A stretch of DNA of 64,000 nucleotides from CAYTBN01 sp964436045 (GTDB lineage Bacteria > Myxococcota_A > UBA796 > UBA9615 > CAYRNR01), in contig CAYTBN010000007.1 in assembly GCA_964436045.1 (NCBI GenBank), forward strand, positions 62,001-126,000, written 5' to 3'. The notes beneath the pieces were generated by a model. That model did not search any database. It had not been told where the DNA came from and saw nothing but the letters and a program-made list of their open reading frames with translations. The translations under genes were made by a program, and so were the position numbers. Shown here piece by piece: positions 17,325-25,760 of this stretch (position 1 is its first letter; every line of letters begins with the position of its first letter).

Positions 17325-18353
17325 ATGGCGCACAGCGGCGGCATGGACGGCGACGCGGCGGCGCTCCACCGGGAGGCGCTGGTCATCGACCTGCACGTGG
17401 ACACGCTGCTGGTCTCCCACTGGACGGGCTATCGGTTCGGCCGGCGGCACGCCAACGTCCTCCCCAGTTCCCCGTACGCCTGGCACGCGGACCTGCCGCG
17501 CATGCGCGAGGGCGGACTGGACTGCGTCGCCCTCGGCGTCGTGGTCTCCCCCACCCGCCGCCGCTCGGCCCCCGCCGCCGCGCTGGTCGATCTGGAACGC
17601 ATGCACAGCTGGTGTCGGGCCCACACCGACGAGCTCGCCTTCTGCGGCACCGCCGTCGAGATCGAGGAGGCGCACAGGACCGGCCGGCTCGGCTGTTTCG
17701 CCGGCATCGAGGGCGCCCACGCCCTCGGGGGGACGCTGGAAGGGCTCGAGCGCTTCCGACGGCAGGGCGTCCGCTACGTGGGGCTGGCCCACTTCAGCCG
17801 CAACGACGCCTGCCACCCTGCCTATGGCTGGGGCGCCTCGGCGTCGAAAGGGCTGACCGACTTCGGCCGGGCGCTGGTGGACAAACTCAACCGGCTCAAG
17901 ATCACGGTCGATCTGGCCCACGTCAATCGGCCGGGCTTCCTCGAAGCAGTCCGGCGAAGCACCGCCCCCGTGCTGGTCAGCCACACGGGCGTGGCGGGGG
18001 TCTACCGCCACTGGCGCAACATCGACGACGAGCAGATCCGAGCCGTCGCGGACCGGGGCGGCGCGGTCGGGGTGATCTTCTCTCCCCGCTTCCTGGGCAA
18101 GGGTCCCGGGGCCCGGCGGGCCGCCGCCATCGTCCGGCACATCCAGCACGTCATCCAGATCGGCGGCGAGGATTGCCCCGCGCTCGGCTCGGACATGGAC
18201 GGCTTCATCACGCTGCCCCAGGACCTGCCCGACATCGCGGCCCTCCCCCGGCTTACCCAGCTGATGCGCCGTGCGGACATCCCCGAACGAGTCGTCCGCA
18301 AGGTGCTCGGGCTCAACGCGCTGCGGGTGTTCCGGGAGAGCTGGGGAGAGTAG
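17325..18353 (+). CDS. Membrane dipeptidase (peptidase family M19)
   Basis: 342 residues, the normal size of renal-dipeptidase homologues. The zinc ligands are visible in order: His24 and Asp26 in DLHVD, Glu129 in GIEGAHAL, His199 in DLAHVN, His220 in VSHTG, and Asp290 in GSDMDGF. It hydrolyses dipeptides, often including D-residue dipeptides from cell-wall turnover. The ATG at 17325 was chosen because it follows GGAGA and lies just outside the inserted element; the frame remains open upstream through the element, but that part is not gene-like. No signal peptide is visible, so it is probably cytoplasmic. A CTCGGW microsatellite follows the stop. Confidence 0.9.
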   Translation: MAHSGGMDGDAAALHREALVIDLHVDTLLVSHWTGYRFGRRHANVLPSSPYAWHADLPRMREGGLDCVALGVVVSPTRRRSAPAAALVDLERMHSWCRAHTDELAFCGTAVEIEEAHRTGRLGCFAGIEGAHALGGTLEGLERFRRQGVRYVGLAHFSRNDACHPAYGWGASASKGLTDFGRALVDKLNRLKITVDLAHVNRPGFLEAVRRSTAPVLVSHTGVAGVYRHWRNIDDEQIRAVADRGGAVGVIFSPRFLGKGPGARRAAAIVRHIQHVIQIGGEDCPALGSDMDGFITLPQDLPDIAALPRLTQLMRRADIPERVVRKVLGLNALRVFRESWGE

Positions 18354-18355
18354 AC

Positions 18356-18427
18356 CTCGGACTCGGTCTCGGACTCGGTCTCGGACTCGGTCTCGGACTC
18401 GGTCTCGGACTCGGACTCGGTCTCGAT
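18356..18427. repeat. CTCGGW hexamer microsatellite (12 units)
   Basis: Twelve consecutive hexamers, mostly alternating CTCGGA and CTCGGT, fill the space between the convergent dipeptidase and lipid-transfer-like genes. A sister array lies at 26454-26519. Nothing suggests that it is translated. Confidence 0.95.
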
Positions 18428-18432
18428 CCGGC

Positions 18433-19043
18433 CTACCTCTCCGCTTCCTTCTTCACGAACTTGAAGTAGCCCTTGAGCGAGGTGCGGGTGAGCAGGGTCT
18501 CGACCCACTCGGGGACCGAGCGGCCGGTGTCGACACGGGTGGTGTAGAGGAAGTCGATCTGGTCCGCGTGCCCCTCCACCGGCCAGGTGGAGAAGCTCCC
18601 CACCGTGGAATCGATGTCGTTGTCCTTCTGGTCGTCGAGGGTCCAGTCCAGGTAGCGCTGGGCGGGGTAGTAGGTGTGATGGATGTTGTACAGGACCGTC
18701 TGGCCCACCACCTCGAGCTGGTAGTGCACGTCGACGTAGCGGCAGCCGGAGGGCGGGGTGCGGGACATCTCGGCCGTGTAGTCCACGGCGAAGACCACCG
18801 CGTCGTTACTCTCGGGGATCCGCTCGAAGGACAGCAACAGGCGCCAGACGGCGGCCTCGGTGGCGTGGATCCGCTGGATACCCACGACGCTCCCCGATTC
18901 GTCCCCGTCGCCGGACTTGCGGAGCACCGGCTTGCCGTCGGCCAGCTTCTCCTCCTCGGCGTCGGTCAGGGTCGGGTAGACGGGCTTGGCCGCGAACGCG
19001 GGGCTGCCAGGCACAGGGTCAGCAGTGCGAGCAGGATCCTCAT
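18433..19043 (-). pseudogene. Secreted START/SRPBCC-like protein with a one-base frameshift in the signal peptide
   Basis: The ATG at 19043, with GGAGG six bases upstream, opens a perfect signal peptide start (MRILLALLTLCLAAP). The frame is then lost at the GGGG run 19000-19003 (CCCC in the gene). One additional C would give LAAPAFA/AKPVYPTLTD, an ideal cleavage site joined to the mature protein. The mature part (about 185 residues; IHATEAAVWRLLLSFERIPE, VDVHYQLEVVGQTVLYNIHH) looks like a START/SRPBCC lipid-binding fold. A sequencing or assembly error is more likely than real decay. It is probably a periplasmic lipid-binding or stress protein. Confidence 0.65.
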
Positions 19044-19113
19044 CGCTCACCTCCCGGGCACGGTTCGTCCCGTTCCCCGGAGGGATGGACGGTCCGGATT
19101 CCGTTCGATTCGA

Positions 19114-20352
19114 TCAGCCCCTGGGCGGGGCCGGCGGTTTGCCCATCCGCTCGGTGGACTGCCCGTCGCCGAGGCGCGACTGGCCCGACTGACCCGGCTG
19201 GACGAGTCCTTCGCCGATGTCCTCGACGGTCATGCGGGACGTGGCCACGTAGAGCAGGTCGCCCTTCTTGACCGGCAACAGCTCTGTCTTGTCGGCGTCC
19301 GCGCCCATCCGCGGCTGGAACCGGTGGACCAGCGCCCCGCTGCGGATGATCGCGCCCCCGTTGGTGCTCCCCAGGTCCTCCATCCCGATCTGATCGCCGA
19401 CCTGCACCAGGCGGGCGTGGAACTGCGAGATCTGGGAGTTGTCCAGCTTCCAGTCGCAGACGTTCGATCGCCCCAGCAGAACCGGCAACTTGCGGAAGAC
19501 CCGCTCCTCACCGGCATTCTCGTTGCTCTCCGGGAACCGCTTGAGCTTGATCTGCAGCGGGGGATTGACCCGCTTGAGGTCTTCCTCGATCCGGCGGACA
19601 TTCGCGAGCTCGAAGTCGATCCCGACCGTCACGTAGGTGGGGACGATCTTGCCCGCGTCCGCGCCCTGCTGACGCAGGTTCGCCAGGTTGTTCTGATGGA
19701 TCAGTAGCTGGTTCGCCAGCTCCACCGCGTCCAGCTTGACGGCCGGCGGCGGCGTCGGCGCGACGGCGGCCGGGGGGGCCGGCATGGGCGCCGGGGCTGC
19801 TGGTGCTGCTGGGGCCGCCGGAGGGGGGGGCACCGGAGCGGGCTGGCGCTGCTGCGGCGCGGCCGGTGGCGCCATGGGCTGCGCCGGAGGCGCGGGTGCC
19901 GGCTGGGGCGGACGCTGGACCACAGGCTGCTGGGGCGCTGGCTGGGGCGCTGGCTGGGGCACTAGCTGGGGTGGCGCCACGGGCTGGGCCGGCGCCACGG
20001 GCTGGGGCGGCGCCATGGGCTGGGCCGGCACCGCGGCCGGTGGTGGATAGTGCGGAGCTTGGGCCATGCCCTGGGTCCCGGCCTGAGCCAGGGGGACGCT
20101 CGGCTGGGGAGGCGTGGGCGGGCGCGGCGCCGCGGGGGGAGGCGCCGCCGGTTGCGGGGCCTGCTGCTGCTGACGCTGCCGGGCGAAGCGGTCGGTCTCG
20201 CTCACCTCGCGGGGTACAGGTGCGGTGACCATGCCACCCGGGATCTCGAAGCGCGCGCCACAAGTCTTGCACGTAGCGCGCGCGCCCTGCGGCGGGATCT
20301 TCTTGGACGAGATCCGATACAGAGCGTTGCACTTCGGGCAGCGGATCTTCAT
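19114..20352 (-). CDS. Zinc-ribbon and FHA-domain protein with Pro/Ala-rich linker
   Basis: 412 residues. The N-terminus is an MJ0042-type zinc ribbon (CPKC at 5-8, CKTC at 28-31). About residues 60-215 are a low-complexity linker rich in Pro, Ala and Gln (PAQP, APPQ units). A short conserved domain follows, then an FHA domain (about 290-370) with LLGRS, SQFHARL and DLGSTNGG, which bind phosphothreonine peptides. It probably acts in the cytoplasm as an adaptor in Ser/Thr-kinase signalling, which is common in Myxococcota; no kinase is in the window. The ATG at 20352 faces away from the NfeD-like gene, so both promoters lie in 20353-20497. Confidence 0.88.
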   Translation of the reverse strand: MKIRCPKCNALYRISSKKIPPQGARATCKTCGARFEIPGGMVTAPVPREVSETDRFARQRQQQQAPQPAAPPPAAPRPPTPPQPSVPLAQAGTQGMAQAPHYPPPAAVPAQPMAPPQPVAPAQPVAPPQLVPQPAPQPAPQQPVVQRPPQPAPAPPAQPMAPPAAPQQRQPAPVPPPPAAPAAPAAPAPMPAPPAAVAPTPPPAVKLDAVELANQLLIHQNNLANLRQQGADAGKIVPTYVTVGIDFELANVRRIEEDLKRVNPPLQIKLKRFPESNENAGEERVFRKLPVLLGRSNVCDWKLDNSQISQFHARLVQVGDQIGMEDLGSTNGGAIIRSGALVHRFQPRMGADADKTELLPVKKGDLLYVATSRMTVEDIGEGLVQPGQSGQSRLGDGQSTERMGKPPAPPRG

Positions 20353-20497
20353 GGCGCACCTCGGGCGTCAGCACGACGCCGTGCGGCAGTTTACAACAAG
20401 GTTGGGTCCGATGTGGGAATGCCATCCGCCCAGAAGGGGTACAGTCGGAGCGGGGAACGGCACCGCCCCTATCCCCCCGTCGGGAAGCGTAGTTAAG

Positions 20498-22030
20498 ATG
20501 AGCGACAGCATGGGCATGTTTCATAGACACCGTCGGCCACTGGTCCGCTTCTGGTTGACCCTGATCGTCCTCGGCGGGGCGATGGTGGTCGGCACCTTCC
20601 TCGGTGAGGTATTGCCTCTGGGCGGGCAGGCGTCGGCGCAGGAACTCGAGGAGGAGGCCGGAGACCCCGCGGACCGGGCCGCGGACGGCCTGAGGGCGAC
20701 GCTGGCCGGCGATTCCGAACGCTGGGAGGATGGGCCGGCGGAGACGGCGCGGGTGCTCGCTTTCCCGGTCCAAGGAGACATCGACCTGGGCCTCAGCGCG
20801 TTCCTCGGCCGAGCCCTCGACGACGCCGATGGCGTCGACCTGGTCGTCCTGGACATCGACACCTTCGGCGGCCGCGTGGACGCCGCGGTCCAGATCCGCG
20901 ACCTGATGATGGAGCTGGACGTCCCCAGCGTGGCCTTCATCCATCCCCGGGCGATCTCCGCGGGTGCGCTGATCGCCCTGTCCTGCGACGGCATCGTGAT
21001 CGCACCGGGGGGGACCGTCGGCGCGGCGATGCCGATCAACCTGGAGGAGGGGGAAGCGACCGCGGTCGGCGAGAAGTACACCTCCTACCTGCGCACCGAG
21101 TTCGGCTCCACGGCCAAGGACCAGGGCCGGGATCCCCAGGTGGCCGAAGCGATGGTCGACCAGGCCGTGGTCATCGAGGATCTGATCGACGAGGGCAAGC
21201 TGCTGACCCTCGACGCCGAGGAAGCACTGACCTGGGGCGTGGCCGACGGCCGCTCCGACGACCTGGACGACCTGCTGATCAAGCTGGGCCTCACCGCCGC
21301 GACCGTCGAACGGCCCGTGATTTCGTGGGCCGAGCAGCTGGTGCGGTTCCTGACCAACCCCGCCGTCGGCGGACTGCTGATGACCATCGGGATGCTGGGG
21401 ATCGGCATCGAGCTGTACACCCCCGGGGTGGGTCTGCCCGGCGGGGTGGGCGTCACCTGCCTGGCGCTGTTCTTCTTCGGCCACTTCATGTCCCACCTGG
21501 CGGGCATCGAGGAGATCGTGCTGATCGCCATCGGCGGCGTCCTGCTGCTTGTGGAGGCGTTCGTGATCCCCGGGTTCGGCTGGGCCGGTTTCGCCGGGCT
21601 GTTCGTGCTGGGACTGGGGCTGGTGCTGGCGCTGCTGGGGCTCGACCTGAAGTTCGCCCTGGAGACCGGCGACCTGTGGCTGGCGATCCTGCGTGTGTTC
21701 GCGTCGTTCGGCGCCGCGCTGATGGCCTTCCTGGGGTTCCTCTATTTTGCCCCCGAGAGCCGCTTCGCCAGCCGGCTGATGCTCAAGGAGAAGGTGCGCG
21801 GCACCGTGGCCCGCGAGGGACGCGGCGCGGCAGCATCCGAGGAGGACGAGCTGCTCGGTCAGAGCGGAGTGGCGGTGGGCGACCTGCGCCCCGCCGGCAT
21901 CGCCCGTTTCGGCGACCAGCGAGTGGACGTGGTGACCGAGGGGGACTACGTGCAAGAGGGAACAACGGTGCGGGTGATCGAGATCCGGGGCAACCGGGTG
22001 ATCGTCCGGCCGATCGAGGACGAGGACTAA
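20498..22030 (+). CDS. NfeD-like membrane serine protease (ClpP-class)
   Basis: 510 residues. A short cytoplasmic N-terminus and a signal anchor (about 17-40) are followed by a ClpP-type protease domain with catalytic Ser154 (RAISAGALI) and a probable Lys193 (GEKYTSYLR). Four to five membrane helices (about 285-440) and a C-terminal soluble OB-fold of the NfeD family follow. The long form cleaves membrane-bound stomatin/flotillin partners in its relatives. The partner is encoded 75 nt downstream (FloA), the same arrangement as yqeZ-yqfA in Bacillus. The ATG at 20498 was chosen; ATGs at 20510 and 20516 are alternatives. TACAGT about 55 nt upstream may be a -10. Confidence 0.9.
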   Translation: MSDSMGMFHRHRRPLVRFWLTLIVLGGAMVVGTFLGEVLPLGGQASAQELEEEAGDPADRAADGLRATLAGDSERWEDGPAETARVLAFPVQGDIDLGLSAFLGRALDDADGVDLVVLDIDTFGGRVDAAVQIRDLMMELDVPSVAFIHPRAISAGALIALSCDGIVIAPGGTVGAAMPINLEEGEATAVGEKYTSYLRTEFGSTAKDQGRDPQVAEAMVDQAVVIEDLIDEGKLLTLDAEEALTWGVADGRSDDLDDLLIKLGLTAATVERPVISWAEQLVRFLTNPAVGGLLMTIGMLGIGIELYTPGVGLPGGVGVTCLALFFFGHFMSHLAGIEEIVLIAIGGVLLLVEAFVIPGFGWAGFAGLFVLGLGLVLALLGLDLKFALETGDLWLAILRVFASFGAALMAFLGFLYFAPESRFASRLMLKEKVRGTVAREGRGAAASEEDELLGQSGVAVGDLRPAGIARFGDQRVDVVTEGDYVQEGTTVRVIEIRGNRVIVRPIEDED

Positions 22031-22105
22031 CGGTCCGCTCCCGGGCAACCCGCCCGGGCGGATCTCCGAAACGTTTCGTGGACATCTAGACCGAGGGAGG
22101 AAACC

Positions 22106-23116
22106 GTGGGTGGAGGAGAAGCAGCGGTAGGGGTCCTGGTACTGGCGGGGTTCGGCGGCGTTCTCGCCTTCATCATCCTGCTGGCCATCTGGTGGTTCGT
22201 GCCCGTGGGGCTGTGGATCGCGGCGTGGGCCGCGGGCGCCCGGGTCGGAATCGTCCAGATGATCGCCATGCGTCTGCGGCGGGTGGCACCGTCGAACGTG
22301 GTCAACCCGCGCATCATGGCGGTCAAGGCGGGGCTGGACATCGACGTCTCGGAGATGGAGGCCCACCTGCTGGCGGGGGGCAACGTCGACCTGGTGGTCA
22401 AGGCGCTCATCTCGGCCGCCAAGGCGCGGATGGACCTGAGCTGGGACCGCGCGACCGCCATCGACCTGGCGGGCCGCGACGTGCTCGAGGCGGTCAAGAT
22501 GTCGGTCAACCCCAAGGTCATCACCACCCCCAAGGTGGCGGCGGTGGCCAAGGACGGCATCCAGGTGATCGCCATCGCGCGGGTCACCGTCCGCGCCAAT
22601 CTTGACCGGCTTGTCGGCGGAGCCGGCGAGGAGACGATTCTGGCCCGCGTTGGCGAGGGTATCGTCACCACCATCGGCTCCGCGGATGCCCACAAGCAGG
22701 TGCTGGAGAATCCGGACATGATCTCCCAGACCGTGCTCTCCAAGCAGCTGGACTCGGGCACGGCCTTCGAGATCGTCTCCATCGACATCGCCGACGTGGA
22801 CGTGGGCGCCAACATCGGTGCCAAGCTGCAGACCGAGCAGGCCGAGGCCGACAAGCAGGTGGCCCAGGCCAGGGCCGAGGGCCGCCGGGCGCTGGCCGTG
22901 GCCGCCGAGCAGGAGATGCTGGCCAAGGTCCAGGAGATGCAGGCGCGGCTGGTCGAGGCCGAAGCCCGCATCCCGGCGGCCATCGCTATGGCCTTCGAGA
23001 AGGGCAACCTGGGCGTGATGGACTACTACAACCTGCGCAACGTCCAGGCCGACACCGGCATGCGCGAGTCCATCGGCAAGGCCACGGGCGGCAAGCTGCC
23101 GGACCAGGAACTGTGA
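22106..23116 (+). CDS. floA: Flotillin-like protein FloA
   Basis: 336 residues, the usual FloA length. An N-terminal hydrophobic hairpin (about 7-45) inserts in the membrane. Then follows the SPFH-like domain with signature stretches such as NVVNPRIMAVKAGLDIDV and VTVRANLDRLVGGAGEETI. An Ala/Glu-rich coiled coil (about 240-300) mediates oligomerisation. It organises membrane microdomains and supports signalling and envelope enzymes. The GTG at 22106 has GGGAGG six bases upstream. It is co-transcribed with the NfeD-like protease upstream and probably with the small gene behind. Confidence 0.95.
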   Translation: MGGGEAAVGVLVLAGFGGVLAFIILLAIWWFVPVGLWIAAWAAGARVGIVQMIAMRLRRVAPSNVVNPRIMAVKAGLDIDVSEMEAHLLAGGNVDLVVKALISAAKARMDLSWDRATAIDLAGRDVLEAVKMSVNPKVITTPKVAAVAKDGIQVIAIARVTVRANLDRLVGGAGEETILARVGEGIVTTIGSADAHKQVLENPDMISQTVLSKQLDSGTAFEIVSIDIADVDVGANIGAKLQTEQAEADKQVAQARAEGRRALAVAAEQEMLAKVQEMQARLVEAEARIPAAIAMAFEKGNLGVMDYYNLRNVQADTGMRESIGKATGGKLPDQEL

Positions 23117-23123
23117 GGCCCGG

Positions 23124-23327
23124 GTGAGCCGAAACCGCCTGTCCGGGAGCGCCCCTCCGCGCCTACCGCCGCCGTTCACGGCCGGTGGACGGCGGGCGCT
23201 CGCGGATTCCCAGGCGCTCCTGCGCCGCTTCATCATGACCGAGGTGCTGGCACCGCCGCTGGCGCTCCGCCCGCGACCGCGCCGGCCGCTCCCTCCGCCC
23301 GGCGAGCCGGAAAGCCCCCAGGAGTAG
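23124..23327 (+). CDS. Small basic Pro/Arg-rich protein downstream of floA
   Basis: 67 residues that I do not recognise. It starts with a GTG 7 nt after the floA stop, and its end contains the AGGAG ribosome site of the following gene. The pattern ALLRRFIMTEVLAPPLALRPR is an amphipathic segment followed by a Pro/Arg tail. In Bacillus, floA is also followed by a small gene (yqfB), but no sequence similarity is claimed. Because the 210-nt space would otherwise be empty in a compact operon, I regard it as probably real. Confidence 0.45.
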   Translation: MSRNRLSGSAPPRLPPPFTAGGRRALADSQALLRRFIMTEVLAPPLALRPRPRRPLPPPGEPESPQE

Positions 23328-23330
23328 CGC

Positions 23331-24872
23331 GTGGACGCACTGGTCTACCTGGTGGTCTGGCTCGCCAAGGCCGCGCTGAAGGCCTACCGCCGACGCCAGG
23401 GGCAAGCTGGCGGACAGGCTGGGGCCGGTGCTCCGGCGGGCGCCGAGGGTGGCCGGGATCCGACCGCGGCGTCATCACATCCGGCGACCGCACCGGCCCA
23501 GGTCGACGCGGCGGCGCGACACGCGTCCGCGCTGGCCGGGACGGGCCGGAAGCTGGCGGAGCGGGCGCTGGCCTTTGCCGGGCGCAGCGCGCGCGATCCC
23601 GCCGAGCGGGAACTCCGATCGGTGGCTGCGGACCCGATCGCGGTCACGAGCCAGCAAGCCGCCGACGCGGTCCGCCGGGTGGCCGACCGCCCCCGCGAAC
23701 TGGATCTGATACGCCGTCGGCTGTCGTTCCACACCCAGGTATTGTCGGCGCTCGAGCAGCTGGACGGGCAGCGGGCGGACGGAGGCCGGCGCGCCCTGCT
23801 GCGGGACATCGAAGCGCTGGCGATGGCCTTCTATCAACCCCTGCTGGACAGCCAGAACCGCCGCGGGTTTCCCCTGTACACCCGGCGGACGGTGGCCTCC
23901 CTGGGCGAGTCGCCTGGCCGGCTGGCCGCGATCCTGGCCGGCACCACCGTGGCGCCGATCGAGGTCTCGGTGCGGACCCAGGTCGACGCCCTCGCCTGGC
24001 CGCTGGTGGCCCGCGAGGTCGGCCGGGACATCCTGCTGAGCACCGACGGGATATTCGAACAGGTGCGGGCCGCCGCGGGCTACCCGCCGCCGCGGCCGCC
24101 TCCGGCGCCGGGCTACCTGACCGAGGACGACGTGATCGGCGCCCTCGGGGCCTGGCAGACCGAGCTGTGCGCGGACGCCATCGGCGCCGTGCTGCTCGGT
24201 CCCAGCTACCTGGCCGCGCTCACCGGAATGTTACACAGCCCGGACCAGCCCTACCGGATCCGGATGGTCGAGCTGCGGGACGACGGGTCTCCGGCCCCCA
24301 CCCCGCCCGCCGATCTGCGGGTGACCTGCGCCGCGGAGGTGCTGGCCCGGATCGGGTTCGCCGCCGAGGCCGACCGGCAGCTGGCTCCCTGGCGTGAACA
24401 GCACCCCCAGGACCTGGAGTATTTCTACCCCACCGGTGGCGGCCGCTACGCCGCCGTGCCCGAGGATCTGTACACCCAGCCCGCGCAGACGCTGGCAGCG
24501 GTCGTCTGCAACCACCAGCTGCAGTCGCTGGCCGGCATGCACCTGCTCGACGTACCGGGCCTGCACCACTCGCTGGACCGGGAACGCAGGGTGGAGCGAA
24601 CCGTCGACCAGATCCTGGCTGGACGGGTGCCGACCAGCGACGACCCTCGGGTGATCGTGTCGGCCTGCGCGCTGGCCGCCCAGCACAAGCCGGAGCTGCG
24701 CAACGCGCTGATTCCGACGCTGCGCGGCGCCATCGTCGGTGGGCCCGAAGACCAGCAGACCGCGGCCCCGACGCGCGCCTCGCACGTTCGCGAGGGGCTG
24801 TTCGATCCGGCGGTGCTGCGCGACGCCATCGCGCTGTCGGACGTGTTCGAGCGGAAGTCGGCGGTGCGCTAG
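23331..24872 (+). CDS. Hypothetical protein, membrane-proximal N-terminus
   Basis: 513 residues that I do not recognise. The GTG at 23331 has AGGAG six bases upstream. A hydrophobic N-terminal segment (LVYLVVWLAKAALKAY) is followed by a Gly/Ala linker and a largely helical body with conserved-looking stretches (LTEDDVIGALGAWQTELCADAIGAVLLGPSY, in which a histidine-poor helix recalls integral-domain contacts). No catalytic motif is evident. Its position last in the NfeD-FloA operon suggests that it acts at membrane microdomains. Its TAG stop overlaps the TAG of the convergent gene in a CTAG palindrome, and GGAGCCTGTCG after it matches the end of the hairpin element at 17142. Confidence 0.65.
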   Translation: MDALVYLVVWLAKAALKAYRRRQGQAGGQAGAGAPAGAEGGRDPTAASSHPATAPAQVDAAARHASALAGTGRKLAERALAFAGRSARDPAERELRSVAADPIAVTSQQAADAVRRVADRPRELDLIRRRLSFHTQVLSALEQLDGQRADGGRRALLRDIEALAMAFYQPLLDSQNRRGFPLYTRRTVASLGESPGRLAAILAGTTVAPIEVSVRTQVDALAWPLVAREVGRDILLSTDGIFEQVRAAAGYPPPRPPPAPGYLTEDDVIGALGAWQTELCADAIGAVLLGPSYLAALTGMLHSPDQPYRIRMVELRDDGSPAPTPPADLRVTCAAEVLARIGFAAEADRQLAPWREQHPQDLEYFYPTGGGRYAAVPEDLYTQPAQTLAAVVCNHQLQSLAGMHLLDVPGLHHSLDRERRVERTVDQILAGRVPTSDDPRVIVSACALAAQHKPELRNALIPTLRGAIVGGPEDQQTAAPTRASHVREGLFDPAVLRDAIALSDVFERKSAVR

Positions 24873-24882
24873 GAGCCTGTCG
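24869..24882. repeat. Solitary copy of the hairpin-element end (TAGGAGCCTGTCG)
   Basis: The 13 bases from 24870 match the right terminus of the 17142-17304 element, including its flanking TA, then diverge. It may be a remnant of an excised or degraded copy. It lies across the overlapping stop codons of two convergent genes. Confidence 0.4.
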
Positions 24883-25612
24883 GGAGCCGGATGGCTCGGC
24901 GGCGGCGGGTCAGGATCAGGGCGAACAGGGCCAGGGCCATCCAGCCTCCGCGGGTCGTCCCAGCGTGGCGGCAATCGCAGACGATTCCCAGCGCCTCGGC
25001 TGACAGGTCGTCGTCCGCCTGATCGTCGTCATCGTCGTCGTCGTCATCGTCGTCCCAGGTGTCGTCGTCGCCTGTGTCGTCGTCGCCTGTGTCGTCGTCG
25101 CCTGTGTCGTCGTCCCCGGTGTCGTCGTCGCCGCCACCGCAGTCGTTGTCCCAGCTGTCCACGAACCCGTCGCAGTCGTCGTCGACGCCGTTGCCGCAGT
25201 TCTCGTTCGCGCCGGGATTGATGTTGGGGTTGTTGTCGTTGCAGTCCACGTCCTCGTCGTAGCCGTCGCTGTCGTTGTCGGCGGGCCCGACTGGCTGGCA
25301 GGCCATCGGGGGGTTGTTGTTGGGAGCCGTCTGACCGCCAGTACCGCAGTCGTAATAGCCGCCGGCCTGGCTCCAGCCGCACTGGGGGGTCTGGGTGCAG
25401 TCGATGCCGCAGACCGTGTCGTTGGGCACGTCGCACCAGCGAAGCTGCTGGCCGTCACAGCACCCCTCGAAGGTGAAAGTGGCGCAGCCCACCTGGATGA
25501 TGTCGTACTGAGCCGGGCCGTTGGTGCACGGCTGGGCGGTGGCGGCGATCGGCGCGAGGAGGCAGCACAGGGAAAGGATGACGACGGCCAGGTGTCCTGT
25601 ATCCAGTCTCAT
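24869..25612 (-). CDS. Secreted MopE-type protein with GDDDT linker and MYXO-CTERM-like tail
   Basis: 247 residues. The ATG at 25612 (GGAG eight bases upstream) opens a signal peptide ending IAATAQ. A Cys-rich domain follows (ten or more Cys, as in CCDGQQLRWCDVPNDTVC), then one DCNDNNPNINPGANENC repeat of MopE type. An acidic array of GDDDT units and a poly-Asp run of about 11 come next. The C-terminus CDCRH, a hydrophobic helix and RRRRA is a MYXO-CTERM-like sorting tail, so the protein should be cleaved and displayed at the surface. The poly-Asp stretch is encoded by GTC repeats prone to slippage. It is convergent with the gene at 23331. Confidence 0.85.
   Translation of the reverse strand: MRLDTGHLAVVILSLCCLLAPIAATAQPCTNGPAQYDIIQVGCATFTFEGCCDGQQLRWCDVPNDTVCGIDCTQTPQCGWSQAGGYYDCGTGGQTAPNNNPPMACQPVGPADNDSDGYDEDVDCNDNNPNINPGANENCGNGVDDDCDGFVDSWDNDCGGGDDDTGDDDTGDDDTGDDDTGDDDTWDDDDDDDDDDDQADDDLSAEALGIVCDCRHAGTTRGGWMALALFALILTRRRRAIRLPTGS
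25059..25133 (-). repeat. 15-bp tandem repeat encoding GDDDT (5 units)
   Basis: Five near-identical 15-bp units (GTGTCGTCGTCGCCT on the plus strand) inside the MopE-type gene, followed by a longer GTC/ATC run. A length change in units of 15 bp would keep the reading frame. Confidence 0.9.
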
Positions 25613-25639
25613 TCCAGGCACTCCGCTGCGGGCGGCTGT

Positions 25640-25645
25640 TGTATA
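25640..25645 (-). promoter_or_regulatory. Probable extended -10 of the MopE-type gene
   Basis: On the minus strand TATACA is preceded by TGG, giving the TGn extended -10 pattern, about 28 nt before the ATG at 25612. No good -35 is visible, as is common for extended -10 promoters. Confidence 0.4.
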
Positions 25646-25760
25646 CCAGGCAAATCCGGGAGCCGGTAGGGAAAGTTGAGGGCCCCGGGCCGCGGGTGGC
25701 TTGCCTGAGCCGGGGTCTTGGGTGATCATGCGCGAATCCAACGATCCGAGGAGTGGCGAG

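Noticed and set aside
19508..23236. Very long open frame of over 1200 codons on the minus strand opposite nfeD and floA
   Set aside because: Its composition is the His/Asp/Arg/Gly-rich pattern typical of antisense frames in GC-rich DNA. The plus strand carries well-recognised NfeD and FloA genes with ribosome sites.
23163..23493. Short minus-strand frames around 23200-23490
   Set aside because: Arg/Pro-rich, no ribosome sites, antisense to the start of the 513-residue gene.
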